From: Clostridium sp. KNHs205
GTDB taxonomy: Bacteria; Bacillota; Clostridia; Lachnospirales; Lachnospiraceae
Length of the DNA stretch: 64,000 bases
Reading direction: 5' to 3'
NCBI RefSeq assembly: GCF_000702945.1
Contig: NZ_JNLE01000003.1
Coordinates: forward strand, 2,465,501-2,529,500
Shown here: positions 52,046-60,597 of the stretch, piece after piece
Numbering within the stretch: position 1 is the stretch's first letter
How the letters are laid out: each line of letters opens with the position of its first letter
Made by a program: the position numbers and the translations under genes
The notes under the pieces: model-generated
Told to the model about the DNA's origin: nothing
The model's input: the letters and a program-made list of their open reading frames with translations, nothing else
The model's database searches: none

Positions 52046-54514
52046 ATGAACTATGAGGATACGAACTTTAAAGAACAGGCGAAAGCCCTGGTAGCACAGA
52101 TGACCCTGGAAGAAAAGGCAGGCTTATGCTCCGGTCAGGATTGCTGGACAACAAAACCGATTAAACGATTGGGGTTAGAATCCATCAGTATGATGGATGG
52201 TCCGCATGGGCTTCGCAAGCAGATAGGAAAAGGTGATAATCTGGGAATAGGAGACAGTGTTCCGGCAGTATGCTTTCCTACAGCCAGTGCCCTTGCCTGC
52301 AGCTTTGACCGGGACCTGCTTCACAGGATCGGTGAAGCAATTGCAGAGGAGTGCCTGGCAGAAGGTGTCTCCTTAATCCTTGGACCGGGGGTTAATCAGA
52401 AGCGGAATCCCTTATGCGGCAGGAACTTTGAATATTTCAGTGAGGATCCGGTAGTATCCGGTGAACTTGCAGCCGCAATGATTCAGGGGGTTCAATCCAA
52501 AGGCATTGGAACCTCCTTGAAGCACTTTGCCGTAAATAATCAGGAAAAACACCGGATGACCATCAATGCAGTGTTAGATGAGAGGGCATTGCGGGAGATA
52601 TATTTAAAGGCTTTTCAGATAGCGGTGGAAAAAGGAAAGCCGGATACGGTCATGTGCTCCTATAACCGTGTAAACGGTGAATATGCAAGTGAGAACAAAT
52701 ATCTTTTAGCAGATATTCTGCGAAAGGAATGGGGATTTGACGGGGCTGTCATATCGGATTGGGGAGCTGTCAACGACAGAGTGTCAGGGATAAAAGCAGG
52801 CCTTGATCTTGAAATGCCGGGGAATAATGGCTACAACGATAAAAAGGTTGTTAGGGCAGTTAAGGAAGGTGCCTTAACAATGGAGGAACTAAACAGGACA
52901 GCTTGTAATATAACAGAGCTTGTATTAAAAGGAATGCATTACAAAGATAAGAGCAGCAGCTGCAGCAGGGAAGAACATCATCAGCTCGCCGTAAAAGCAG
53001 CTGAACAGTCAGCTGTGCTGCTAAAGAATGATGAGAGTATTCTTCCCGGCACCTGTAAGCAGAAGATACTGGTTATTGGTGCCTTGGCAAAGAATCCAAG
53101 ATATCAGGGGGCAGGAAGCTCAAAAATTAATCCCTATAAGCTTGATAATCCATGGGATTCTTTCCTTGAAGCCGGAGTAGACTGCACCTATGCACAAGGC
53201 TATAGTGAGAAAATGACCAAAGACAGAAGTATAACTGAGACGGAGAAAGCCTACCGTGACAGACTGTTATCCGATGCCTGTAATCAGGCAAAAGAAAAAG
53301 ACATTGTATATATCTTTGCAGGTCTTTTAGAAGGATATGAATCGGAAGGTTTTGACCGCAGCAATCTATCAATGCCGGAGGAGCACTGCAGATTAATTGA
53401 GGAAGTTTCCAGATATAATTCAAATATCGTAGTTATTCTCCAGGGAGGGGCACCCATGGAACTGCCCTGGCTGTCAAAAGTTAAGGCAGTGCTGCTGGCT
53501 TATCTTGGTGGTGAAGGCGGAGGCAGTGCAATTGTTAATCTATTATTGGGAAGAGCAGTTCCCTCAGGAAAGCTTGCAGAAACCTGGCCTGTCCGTCTGG
53601 AGGACATTCCCTCAAGCCGTAATTTCCCCGGAGGCAGGCTTACGACTGAGTACCGGGAAAGTATTTATGTAGGATACCGGTATTTTGATACAGCAGGAGT
53701 ACCGGTGCAGTTTCCATTTGGACACGGGCTTTCCTACAGTAGTTTCACCTACTCGGATATGAAGCTGAGTAAAGAAAACTGTATCTATGGAGATAAAATA
53801 ACGGTCTCTTTTACTCTTACGAATACCGGAGAACAATCAGCAAGAGAGATTTCATTCTTATTTACCTCACACCATAGTGAGGCAGTATTCCTGCCAAAGA
53901 AGGAACTGAGAGATTTTGTAGTAACAGAGCTTGAACCGGGGGAGTCAAAGAACATATCTGTTCTACTGGATACGAAAACCTTTGGTTATTATAATACAAT
54001 AATAAAGGATTGGTATGCAGAAAGTGGTGAGTATAAGATACTCCTTGGAGGAACCTCAGACAGTATATCTTTGGAAGCAGTAATAGAACTAAAATCTCCT
54101 GATGCAGTACAGCCAGATTACCGAAAAAAAGCACTATCTTATTATAGTGTGACAAAGAGGTTTACAGAAATCAGCAAAGAGGAATTTGAAATAATCTACG
54201 GAAGGCATATTCCGACGGATTCGATTCAGGCAAAAAGGCCATACCATATGGGAAACACCTTGGAGGACATAAGCGGTACTATACTTGGAAAATTAATTTG
54301 CTGGTATTCAAATAAATATGCAAAGGAGGTGTCAAAGGCCGAAGCAGGTCAGGAGGGAATGATGGCAGCAATGATATATGAAATGCCATTTTTTGCAATT
54401 GCGGCTTCTGGTGAAGGTGGGATTTCAGAAAATATGCTGGAAGGAATAATTGATATTCTTAACAGGAGATTTTTTAGAGGAATTAGAAAAATGCTGCAAA
54501 AAAGAGACATCTAA
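52046..54514 (+). CDS. GH3 beta-glucosidase (cytosolic)
   Basis: An 822-residue protein with GGGAGGG before the ATG. It has no signal peptide. The N-terminal barrel includes SLKHFAVNNQE and the nucleophile Asp238 in VISDWGAV. The alpha/beta sandwich domain (about residues 325-560) includes KILVIGALAKNPRYQGAGSS. A fibronectin III-like domain follows (PFGHGLSYSSF onward), then a C-terminal extension of about 125 residues. It should release glucose or a related sugar from beta-linked oligosaccharides brought in by the symporter upstream. AraC control is likely. Confidence 0.94.
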   Translation: MNYEDTNFKEQAKALVAQMTLEEKAGLCSGQDCWTTKPIKRLGLESISMMDGPHGLRKQIGKGDNLGIGDSVPAVCFPTASALACSFDRDLLHRIGEAIAEECLAEGVSLILGPGVNQKRNPLCGRNFEYFSEDPVVSGELAAAMIQGVQSKGIGTSLKHFAVNNQEKHRMTINAVLDERALREIYLKAFQIAVEKGKPDTVMCSYNRVNGEYASENKYLLADILRKEWGFDGAVISDWGAVNDRVSGIKAGLDLEMPGNNGYNDKKVVRAVKEGALTMEELNRTACNITELVLKGMHYKDKSSSCSREEHHQLAVKAAEQSAVLLKNDESILPGTCKQKILVIGALAKNPRYQGAGSSKINPYKLDNPWDSFLEAGVDCTYAQGYSEKMTKDRSITETEKAYRDRLLSDACNQAKEKDIVYIFAGLLEGYESEGFDRSNLSMPEEHCRLIEEVSRYNSNIVVILQGGAPMELPWLSKVKAVLLAYLGGEGGGSAIVNLLLGRAVPSGKLAETWPVRLEDIPSSRNFPGGRLTTEYRESIYVGYRYFDTAGVPVQFPFGHGLSYSSFTYSDMKLSKENCIYGDKITVSFTLTNTGEQSAREISFLFTSHHSEAVFLPKKELRDFVVTELEPGESKNISVLLDTKTFGYYNTIIKDWYAESGEYKILLGGTSDSISLEAVIELKSPDAVQPDYRKKALSYYSVTKRFTEISKEEFEIIYGRHIPTDSIQAKRPYHMGNTLEDISGTILGKLICWYSNKYAKEVSKAEAGQEGMMAAMIYEMPFFAIAASGEGGISENMLEGIIDILNRRFFRGIRKMLQKRDI

Positions 54515-54602
54515 ATTTCTGATCTGAACAGGCATTATACAAACTGATAATTCTCAGAAGATATAGAAAATTCCCGGTAGATGAAGAAGGTTCTCAGATG
54601 AT

Positions 54603-54702
54603 ACAGATAAATCACAGAATATACAGGTGAATCACAGAATATGCAGGTGAATCACAGAATATGCAGATAAATCTCAGAATAACAATGAATCACAGAATAC
54701 AG
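54603..54702 (+). repeat. 20-bp tandem repeat after the GH3 gene
   Basis: Five units of consensus GCAGGTGAATCACAGAATAT, preceded by more degenerate copies from about 54550, between the GH3 stop and the next gene. Confidence 0.9.
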
Positions 54703-54772
54703 AAAATTCTCGGAAGATAACAGTTCATTCTGGTAACATGGTCAAAACATTCTCAAAACATGGAGGAAAATT

Positions 54773-57091
54773 ATGAAAGCAATAAATAAGTACATAGCTT
54801 TTTTAATGGTAATACTGATAGTATATACATCCTTATTCTTTCCTTACTATTCTACGGCATCAGCTGACACAGGGACAGGGCAGAACCAGTACTCCCTAGC
54901 CAATAAATACTATAAGGTTAAGTCACTCTCAAACGGAAAATATCTGTCAGGCAATAATGCTGGTTATGAAGCCCAGGCAAATACAGCATCAGAAGGGATT
55001 ACCTTCTATCTGAAACCTTCTGCACTTGGAGTATACATACTCTATGACAATGACGGTAAGTGGCTCAATATTAATTTCTTTAAAGCCATTATCCGGGATA
55101 CCAATAGGCAGAACAGTATACAATGGCGGATCGATCCTCAAACCGGCGGAGCATTCAGCCTGTATTCCATCACTGAGAAGAAATATGTTAGCATCTCAGG
55201 TACTTCCCTTGTATGGAAAGCTGCAGTTGATAATAGTTGCCTTTTTACTTTTGAGGTCACCCAGGGTACAAAAGCTTTTCCGGAAGCGGATACCAATGTA
55301 AATATCTTAAGTTCTGCCGGAAGTGCAATAACGCCGGAGAATGCTCTTTCCCGTCCTGTTGTCGGTGAGAATATCATTGGTTATGCGGATACCCATGCCC
55401 ACATCAATCATAATCTGGGTTCCGGGCAGGCTACCTTTGCAGGAGAGGCTTTCAATCCCCTGGGAATTGAGCAGGCTTTAGCCGATTGTTCTGGTAACCA
55501 TGGCAGCGGAGGTATCTTTGACCTGTGGGGAAAACTGGTGGACGGAGCAGGCTCACATGATACCGGTGGATATCCGAATTTTAATTACTGGCCAACCAGT
55601 TACTCTACCAATCATCAGCAGACATACTATAAATGGCTGGAGCGTTCCTGGCTGGCGGGACAAAGGGTACTTGTGCAGCAATGTGTTAATAATAAAACTC
55701 TGGCACAGATTACCAATGCACTGCCCCCTTATAAAAACGGACCCACTGATGATATGGTCGTTGCAGAACTTCAGATCCAGAATATCTACAGCATGCAGGA
55801 TTATATCGATGCACAGTGCGGGGGACCGGGAAAAGGCTGGTTTCGCATTGTTGCGGATTCAAAAGAGGCCAGGCAGGTTATCAGTGAAGGAAAGATGGCA
55901 GTATTTCTGGCCCTTGAATTAGATACCGTCTTTGGTGTGGATAAGGATTATATTGGTCTGTATGAAGCAGGGCAGATAACCAAAGCAGAATGTGATACAA
56001 GGCTTGCAAATATCGAGTCTCAGCTGAATAAATTCTATAACCTGGGAGTACGCAGTATTTTTCCGGTGCATGCTTTAAATAATGGTTTTGCCGGAGCCCA
56101 GGTCTATCAGGGTGAATTATTCAGTATCATGAACTATATGCAGACGGGAGATTTCTATCAACCGGAAGTAAGTTCCAATCCCCGTGTATTCTACAAGCAG
56201 CCCAAAGCTGATCTCCCCGCTGAGGCACAAGGGCATGCAAATATTCAGGGACTTTCAAGAACCGGTGAATGGTTCATAAAAAAGCTTATAGACAAACGCT
56301 TTGTAATTGAAGTGGATCACATGAGTGATAAAACCTTTAATACCACTCTGGACCTTTTATGGGAGGAGAAATACCCTGGTATCATTGCATCTCATACAAG
56401 AATTCTCGATATGTTCCAGCCGGAGGATGCAGCCTGGGAGCAGATGGATATTCCAAGGATGATTAAAATCATGCAGCTGGGAGGCATCATTTCACCTATG
56501 TTATGGGAAACAATGGATAAACATCAGATCTGTGTATCTGACTATCTTTCCTATATGATAGAGTTAAGTAAGGGAGGAACACCTTCCTACGGAGTCTTAG
56601 ACAATAGTGAATATCAGACCTACGGAGGACCTTATAAAATACCTACCACCTGGTATAACACCAACGGTGATACATCAGATGACATAATACTTGGAATTCC
56701 CTTTGGCAGTGATGTAAATGGAGCATGCATGCTTCCGAACTTTGATAAATTCCCCGGAGTATTTTCAAACGTCAATTATGACGATGGTAGTTTTCAGGCT
56801 TTGTACCCGGGGGTTTACAGCCCTGAGGTAGAAAAGGTACTGTTTGGGAGACAAGTGACAGGCAGCAGGACTTTTGATGTCAACGGTAATCGTGGTGTGG
56901 CGCACTACGGACTGATTCCGGATTTGCTGAAAAGATTGGAATCCAGACCGGATATTGTCAATCTGGATGCGACCTTTAATTCTGCAGAAGCCTATATCCG
57001 GATGTTGGAGCGTGTGGAGGAATATAGTAATATCTATCCCTCCAGGGATCCTGCACAATGGATTACTGTTGACACAGAGTACTGGCATTAG
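54773..57091 (+). CDS. secreted M19 (renal dipeptidase)-like amidohydrolase with fascin-like N-domain
   Basis: A 772-residue protein with ATGGAGGAAAA upstream. The signal peptide has the core IAFLMVILIVYTSLFF and probable cleavage after ASA. Residues about 42-165 form a beta-trefoil/fascin-like domain (YKVKSLSNGKYLSGNN repeated style). The rest is an amidohydrolase-fold enzyme: ADTHAHINH (metal His208, His210), a Glu in AVFLALELD, a His in FPVHALNN, VIEVDHMSDKTF, IIASHTRI and a late GSDVNG. These are the positions used by M19 membrane dipeptidases. The domain pairing is uncommon. Substrate unknown; dipeptides or cell-wall peptides are possible. Confidence 0.82.
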   Translation: MKAINKYIAFLMVILIVYTSLFFPYYSTASADTGTGQNQYSLANKYYKVKSLSNGKYLSGNNAGYEAQANTASEGITFYLKPSALGVYILYDNDGKWLNINFFKAIIRDTNRQNSIQWRIDPQTGGAFSLYSITEKKYVSISGTSLVWKAAVDNSCLFTFEVTQGTKAFPEADTNVNILSSAGSAITPENALSRPVVGENIIGYADTHAHINHNLGSGQATFAGEAFNPLGIEQALADCSGNHGSGGIFDLWGKLVDGAGSHDTGGYPNFNYWPTSYSTNHQQTYYKWLERSWLAGQRVLVQQCVNNKTLAQITNALPPYKNGPTDDMVVAELQIQNIYSMQDYIDAQCGGPGKGWFRIVADSKEARQVISEGKMAVFLALELDTVFGVDKDYIGLYEAGQITKAECDTRLANIESQLNKFYNLGVRSIFPVHALNNGFAGAQVYQGELFSIMNYMQTGDFYQPEVSSNPRVFYKQPKADLPAEAQGHANIQGLSRTGEWFIKKLIDKRFVIEVDHMSDKTFNTTLDLLWEEKYPGIIASHTRILDMFQPEDAAWEQMDIPRMIKIMQLGGIISPMLWETMDKHQICVSDYLSYMIELSKGGTPSYGVLDNSEYQTYGGPYKIPTTWYNTNGDTSDDIILGIPFGSDVNGACMLPNFDKFPGVFSNVNYDDGSFQALYPGVYSPEVEKVLFGRQVTGSRTFDVNGNRGVAHYGLIPDLLKRLESRPDIVNLDATFNSAEAYIRMLERVEEYSNIYPSRDPAQWITVDTEYWH

Positions 57092-57300
57092 GTTATGATC
57101 TGGTCTGGCACAGATTCAGCCCTTGCTCAAGGCTTGCTGTCTGTACATTGATGTCGATATATGAGCAGTAAGTGTGCGAGATGCGGTTTATTGTTGCTAA
57201 TATTTTCTTACAAAGAAAGCGTAATGAAAATGCAAGGAGCTGGCTGGTGAGCATATATTAGTAGTAAGTGAATCATAGGTATAAAAAACTGGAGGAACAA

Positions 57301-57939
57301 ATGTTACTGCTAAAATCAATTATTTCACCCTTTGCCTCAAAATACCTGCAGGAAAGAAAAAATAACCGTTGGCGGAAAGGTAATAAACATAATTTAACTA
57401 CCATAAGCTATAACAGTCCAATGAATCTTATTAGCGTTGGTAAGGGCACCTATGGACATATTAATGCTCATTGGTATGGGTCCAATAAAGAACAGCTCAA
57501 TATTGGAAATTACTGTTCCATAGCCAGTAATGTAAATTTCGTACTTGGCGGTGAGCATAATTATAAACGTGCAACGAACTATCCCTTCCCTGAACTGAAA
57601 TATCATACCGAATATGATGCAGTCTGTAAGGGACCCATCAATATTGAAGATGATGTATGGATTGGTTATGGAGCAATTATCCTTTCGGGGGTGACCCTTG
57701 GAAGAGGCTGTGTTGTAGGAGCCGGGAGCGTGATAGCAAAGGATATACCTCCTTACGCAATCTATGCAGGAAATCGAATCTTAAAATACCGTTTCAATAA
57801 GGAAATCATCGATAGGTTATTGGAAATAGATTTTAAGCATGTCAACCTAAAGGATTATGAAAAATACTCCCATTGTGAGATTACGGCAGAGAACGTTAAT
57901 ACAGTTGTTGAGTCGATGAGGTTGAATAGCAGAGGGTGA
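57301..57939 (+). CDS. xenobiotic-type (CatB-like) hexapeptide acetyltransferase
   Basis: A 212-residue protein; the ATG at 57301 follows CTGGAGGAAC and is chosen over a GTG at 57268. The left-handed beta-helix shows in SVGKGTYGHINA, LNIGNYCSIASNVNFVLGG and PINIEDDVWIGYGAIILSGV. The loop GGEHNYKRATNYPF holds the His used by CatB/Vat enzymes to transfer acetyl from acetyl-CoA. Such proteins acetylate antibiotics or sugars; this one lies alone before a strong terminator. The actual acceptor is unknown. Confidence 0.87.
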   Translation: MLLLKSIISPFASKYLQERKNNRWRKGNKHNLTTISYNSPMNLISVGKGTYGHINAHWYGSNKEQLNIGNYCSIASNVNFVLGGEHNYKRATNYPFPELKYHTEYDAVCKGPINIEDDVWIGYGAIILSGVTLGRGCVVGAGSVIAKDIPPYAIYAGNRILKYRFNKEIIDRLLEIDFKHVNLKDYEKYSHCEITAENVNTVVESMRLNSRG

Positions 57940-58043
57940 AACCTTCTTTTAAGGTAAGAAAGCAATGAGTATTGCTGATATGATAATGATAGATTGGACA
58001 TATGCAGCCAGAAGCATTGACCGGGTCATAGCTGGTATATAAT

Positions 58044-58086
58044 AAAGAGCGAAGCAACTCAGGGAAGACGAGTTGCTTCGCTCTTT
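58044..58086. terminator. strong intrinsic terminator
   Basis: A perfect 17-bp stem (58044-58060 with 58070-58086, core GCGAAGCAACTC) with a nine-base loop. It may serve the acetyltransferase and, in the other direction, the GntR gene. Confidence 0.9.
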
Positions 58087-58175
58087 GTAAATACTAAAAA
58101 ATATATAATGGCTAAAAGTATACAGTCGTGAATTTAGAAATTAGCGTTACCTTTGTTTAGAATTAAGTTATGGCA

Positions 58176-58892
58176 CTATATAATTAACTTGAACTTATCA
58201 CCGATACAGAGCTGCTGCGAAAGATTATATATATTGTTGTTTGTATCCTGTAAAATACTATCGATTCTTAAGAGCGGGTACCCTTTTGTAATATTTAAAG
58301 CCTTGGCTTCCTTTGAAGCAGCGAATATAAGATCAAGTGTTTTGGTAGATTGATTGAAAAGTATATTATGTTTAGTCTTAAGAATTTCGTATAAAGAGGT
58401 ATCGTTGAGATTCTCACTGAATAAAAAGGAAAATGCTTCAGGAAATTTATTCAGCTCTAAAATTACCGGTTTATCATCAGCATACCGTATGCGTTCAAGG
58501 ACAAGAATTTTTTCGTCTGCCTCCAAATGCATCAATTCCATTTCTTTCGGGGTCGGATCTTCTAACGCAATTTTGATGATTCTTGCTCCTGGTTTAGCTC
58601 CCATCAATTTACACATTTCTGTAAAACTGATAACTCCCTTTGATAGTCCTCTCTGAAACTTTTTCTCGGCAACAAAGGTTCCTTTTCCGGATTTTCTGTC
58701 CAGATAGCCCATATCAGTTAACTTGGCCAGAGATTTTCGAACGGTTACACGGCTGACCTTGTATTGTTCACTTAATTCGTTTTCGGTTGGAATTCTGCTT
58801 CCTGCCGGACGTTCTCCATTTTCAATTTCTTTTAGTAATTTCTCCTCAAGCTGTTTGTATAAGGGTGTTGCAATTGTATTATCTAGTTTCAT
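58176..58892 (-). CDS. GntR/HutC-family regulator (UTRA domain)
   Basis: A 238-residue protein with AAAAAGGAAT before its ATG. The winged helix is seen as RIPTENELSEQYKVSRVTVR and GYLDRKSGKGTFV. The C-terminal UTRA ligand domain starts near residue 85 (SFTEMCKLMGAKPGARI) and ends with RIDSILQDTNNNIYNLSQQ. FrlR and FraR-type regulators of Amadori-product genes have this build. It is divergent from the deglycase gene, with AATACA/TGTATT half-sites in between, so it probably represses the whole locus until a phosphorylated Amadori compound appears. Confidence 0.92.
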   Translation of the reverse strand: MKLDNTIATPLYKQLEEKLLKEIENGERPAGSRIPTENELSEQYKVSRVTVRKSLAKLTDMGYLDRKSGKGTFVAEKKFQRGLSKGVISFTEMCKLMGAKPGARIIKIALEDPTPKEMELMHLEADEKILVLERIRYADDKPVILELNKFPEAFSFLFSENLNDTSLYEILKTKHNILFNQSTKTLDLIFAASKEAKALNITKGYPLLRIDSILQDTNNNIYNLSQQLCIGDKFKLII

Positions 58893-58942
58893 TTGAACAT
58901 TCCTTTTTCTTAATATTATTTATACGAGGTATTTACCAATTA

Positions 58943-59018
58943 TTATAATACATTTGTGCAATATTGTATATATCAAAAAATACAAGTTGACAATATGTAT
59001 TATAATGTATTAATATAT
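58943..59018 (+). promoter_or_regulatory. promoter and candidate GntR operators of the first deglycase gene
   Basis: TTGACA (58987-58992), an 18-base spacer and TAATAT (59011-59016). The region carries repeated AATACA / TGTATT half-sites (near 58950, 58966, 58998, 59006), the same words that form the palindrome downstream of the transporter promoter at 60462. Confidence 0.6.
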
Positions 59019-59058
59019 TGACAAGACATTAAAAACAAAATTAAAGGAGAATAGAACA

Positions 59059-60048
59059 ATGGAATACAAAAGTACAGATATTAAGAAAATCATAGAGGAG
59101 ATTTTAGAACAGAAGAAAGACAAAGGCGGAGTCAAATCCCTGTATTTTGTCGGCTGTGGAGGCTCCTTAGGCGCGCTTTATCCTGCTAAGACATTTATGG
59201 AAAGAGAGAGTGCAGGTATTAAGTCTGCCTGGATAAACAGCAATGAATTTGTTCATAGTATGCCTAAAGATTTTGGAGAGAATTCTATCATTTGTCTTGC
59301 TTGTCATAAAGGCAATACACCGGAAACAATTCGTGCAGCAGCCCTTGGAAAAGAAGTGGGAGCAACTGTTATTATTCTGACCTGGTTACAGGAATCTGAA
59401 ATCGTACAATATGGTGATTATATTGTGTGTTATGCCTTTGGAGAAGAAAAAGATATAGCGGGAGAAAAAACTATATGCGGACTGCTTGTTGCTGTTGAAC
59501 TGCTGAATCAGACCGAAGGGTATGAACACTACGATAAATTCCAGCAGGGTATCGGTATGATTGACCATATCGTAAAAAATGCATGCAAACATGTGGAAAA
59601 GTCTGCTCTGGTATTTGCAGAAGACCACAAAGACGACAAGGTGATCTACACGATGGCCAGTGGTGCGGGATATGGCGCAGCATATATGGAAAGTATCTGC
59701 ATCTTCATGGAAATGCAGTGGATCAATTCAAACAGCATTCACAGCGGTGAATATTTTCATGGCCCCTTCGAAATAACAGATGCTAATATTCCCTTTGTAA
59801 TTCAAATCTCAGAAGGCTCTACCCGTGCCTTGGATGAGCGTGCGCTGAAGTTTTTAAAAACATATGCAAAACGTATCGAAATTCTGGATGCGAAGGATCT
59901 TGGGCTATCCGTAATCGATTCTTCTGTAGTGGATTACTTCAATCATTCGTTATTTAATAATGTATATCCTGTATATAATCAGGCATTGGCAATCCTGCGT
60001 GAGCATCCGCTGAGTACCCGCCGTTATATGTGGAAAGTGGAATACTAA
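59059..60048 (+). CDS. FraB/FrlB-type 6-phospho-Amadori deglycase, copy 1 (SIS domain)
   Basis: A 329-residue protein with AAAGGAGAATAG upstream. It contains two SIS folds: the first has GCGGSLGALYPA, CLACHKGNTPETI and TVIILTWLQ; the second has SGAGYGAAYMES and the active-site block SIHSGEYFHGPFEI, with the Glu/His used for lysis. FrlB and FraB split 6-phosphofructosamines into glucose-6-phosphate and an amine or amino acid. A terminator follows. A second copy, about 93% identical in protein (24 differences by eye), occurs at 62039, so one may have a different amino-acid preference. Confidence 0.88.
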   Translation: MEYKSTDIKKIIEEILEQKKDKGGVKSLYFVGCGGSLGALYPAKTFMERESAGIKSAWINSNEFVHSMPKDFGENSIICLACHKGNTPETIRAAALGKEVGATVIILTWLQESEIVQYGDYIVCYAFGEEKDIAGEKTICGLLVAVELLNQTEGYEHYDKFQQGIGMIDHIVKNACKHVEKSALVFAEDHKDDKVIYTMASGAGYGAAYMESICIFMEMQWINSNSIHSGEYFHGPFEITDANIPFVIQISEGSTRALDERALKFLKTYAKRIEILDAKDLGLSVIDSSVVDYFNHSLFNNVYPVYNQALAILREHPLSTRRYMWKVEY

Positions 60049-60080
60049 TATTAGTCTCTGGCAAATATTGAATTTTTTGA

Positions 60081-60106
60081 GCGGTGTCTATTAGACACCG
60101 CTTTTT
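60081..60106 (+). terminator. intrinsic terminator
   Basis: GCGGTGTCT (60081-60089) pairs with AGACACCGC (60093-60101), followed by TTTTTG. It separates the first deglycase gene from the transporter. Confidence 0.88.
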
Positions 60107-60195
60107 GTGCTGCAGGTATTTTGCGCTGCAGGTATTCTGTGCTGCGGTATTCTGTGCTGCGGTATTCTGTGCTGTGGTATTCTGTGCTACAGATA
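60107..60195 (+). repeat. 15-bp tandem repeat
   Basis: About six units of consensus GCTGCGGTATTCTGT directly after the terminator. The rest of the 549-bp gap holds the promoter and operators below and a 13-codon leader-like frame (GTG at 60317, with TTGGAGG before it). Confidence 0.9.
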
Positions 60196-60433
60196 TTTTT
60201 GTGTTGCAGATTTTTCTGCGTTTGAAAATATCACAATAAAATAAAGCGGGATTAAAGCGAATATTCAGAGATAATTCGTGAAAAGTATATATGAATCACT
60301 AATTGGAGGCAATAATGTGAAAGAAATGGCTGCTAAAATTACCCAAAATGTATTGTAATGTATTATAACTATAAAAAGTAGATAAAAAATCAAAAAAGAA
60401 TGCGTGGTTTTAGGATAAAATGATTAATGCCTA

Positions 60434-60476
60434 TTGACATAATTGATTAATGAATGTATTATTGTATTAAATACAA
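60434..60476 (+). promoter_or_regulatory. sigma-A promoter and operator of the transporter gene
   Basis: TTGACA (60434-60439), a 17-base spacer, TATTAT (60457-60462). The 15-bp palindrome TTGTATTAAATACAA (60462-60476) overlaps the end of -10 and the transcript start, a repressor site position. Related half-sites lie at 60351, 60361 and 60480. Confidence 0.7.
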
Positions 60477-60597
60477 AGCAATACATTTAGATACAAATAG
60501 TAAAAAATAAAAATATGGTTGCTTTCGTATTGTAAAAGTTAAAGATGTGCGCACCATCTTTAGAAACTAAATATTACTCATTTGAGGAGGTTAATTT

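Noticed and set aside
60317..60358. 13-codon leader-peptide-like frame with a good ribosome site
   Set aside because: Too short to support as a gene, and no attenuator hairpins around it; mentioned only in the gap description.
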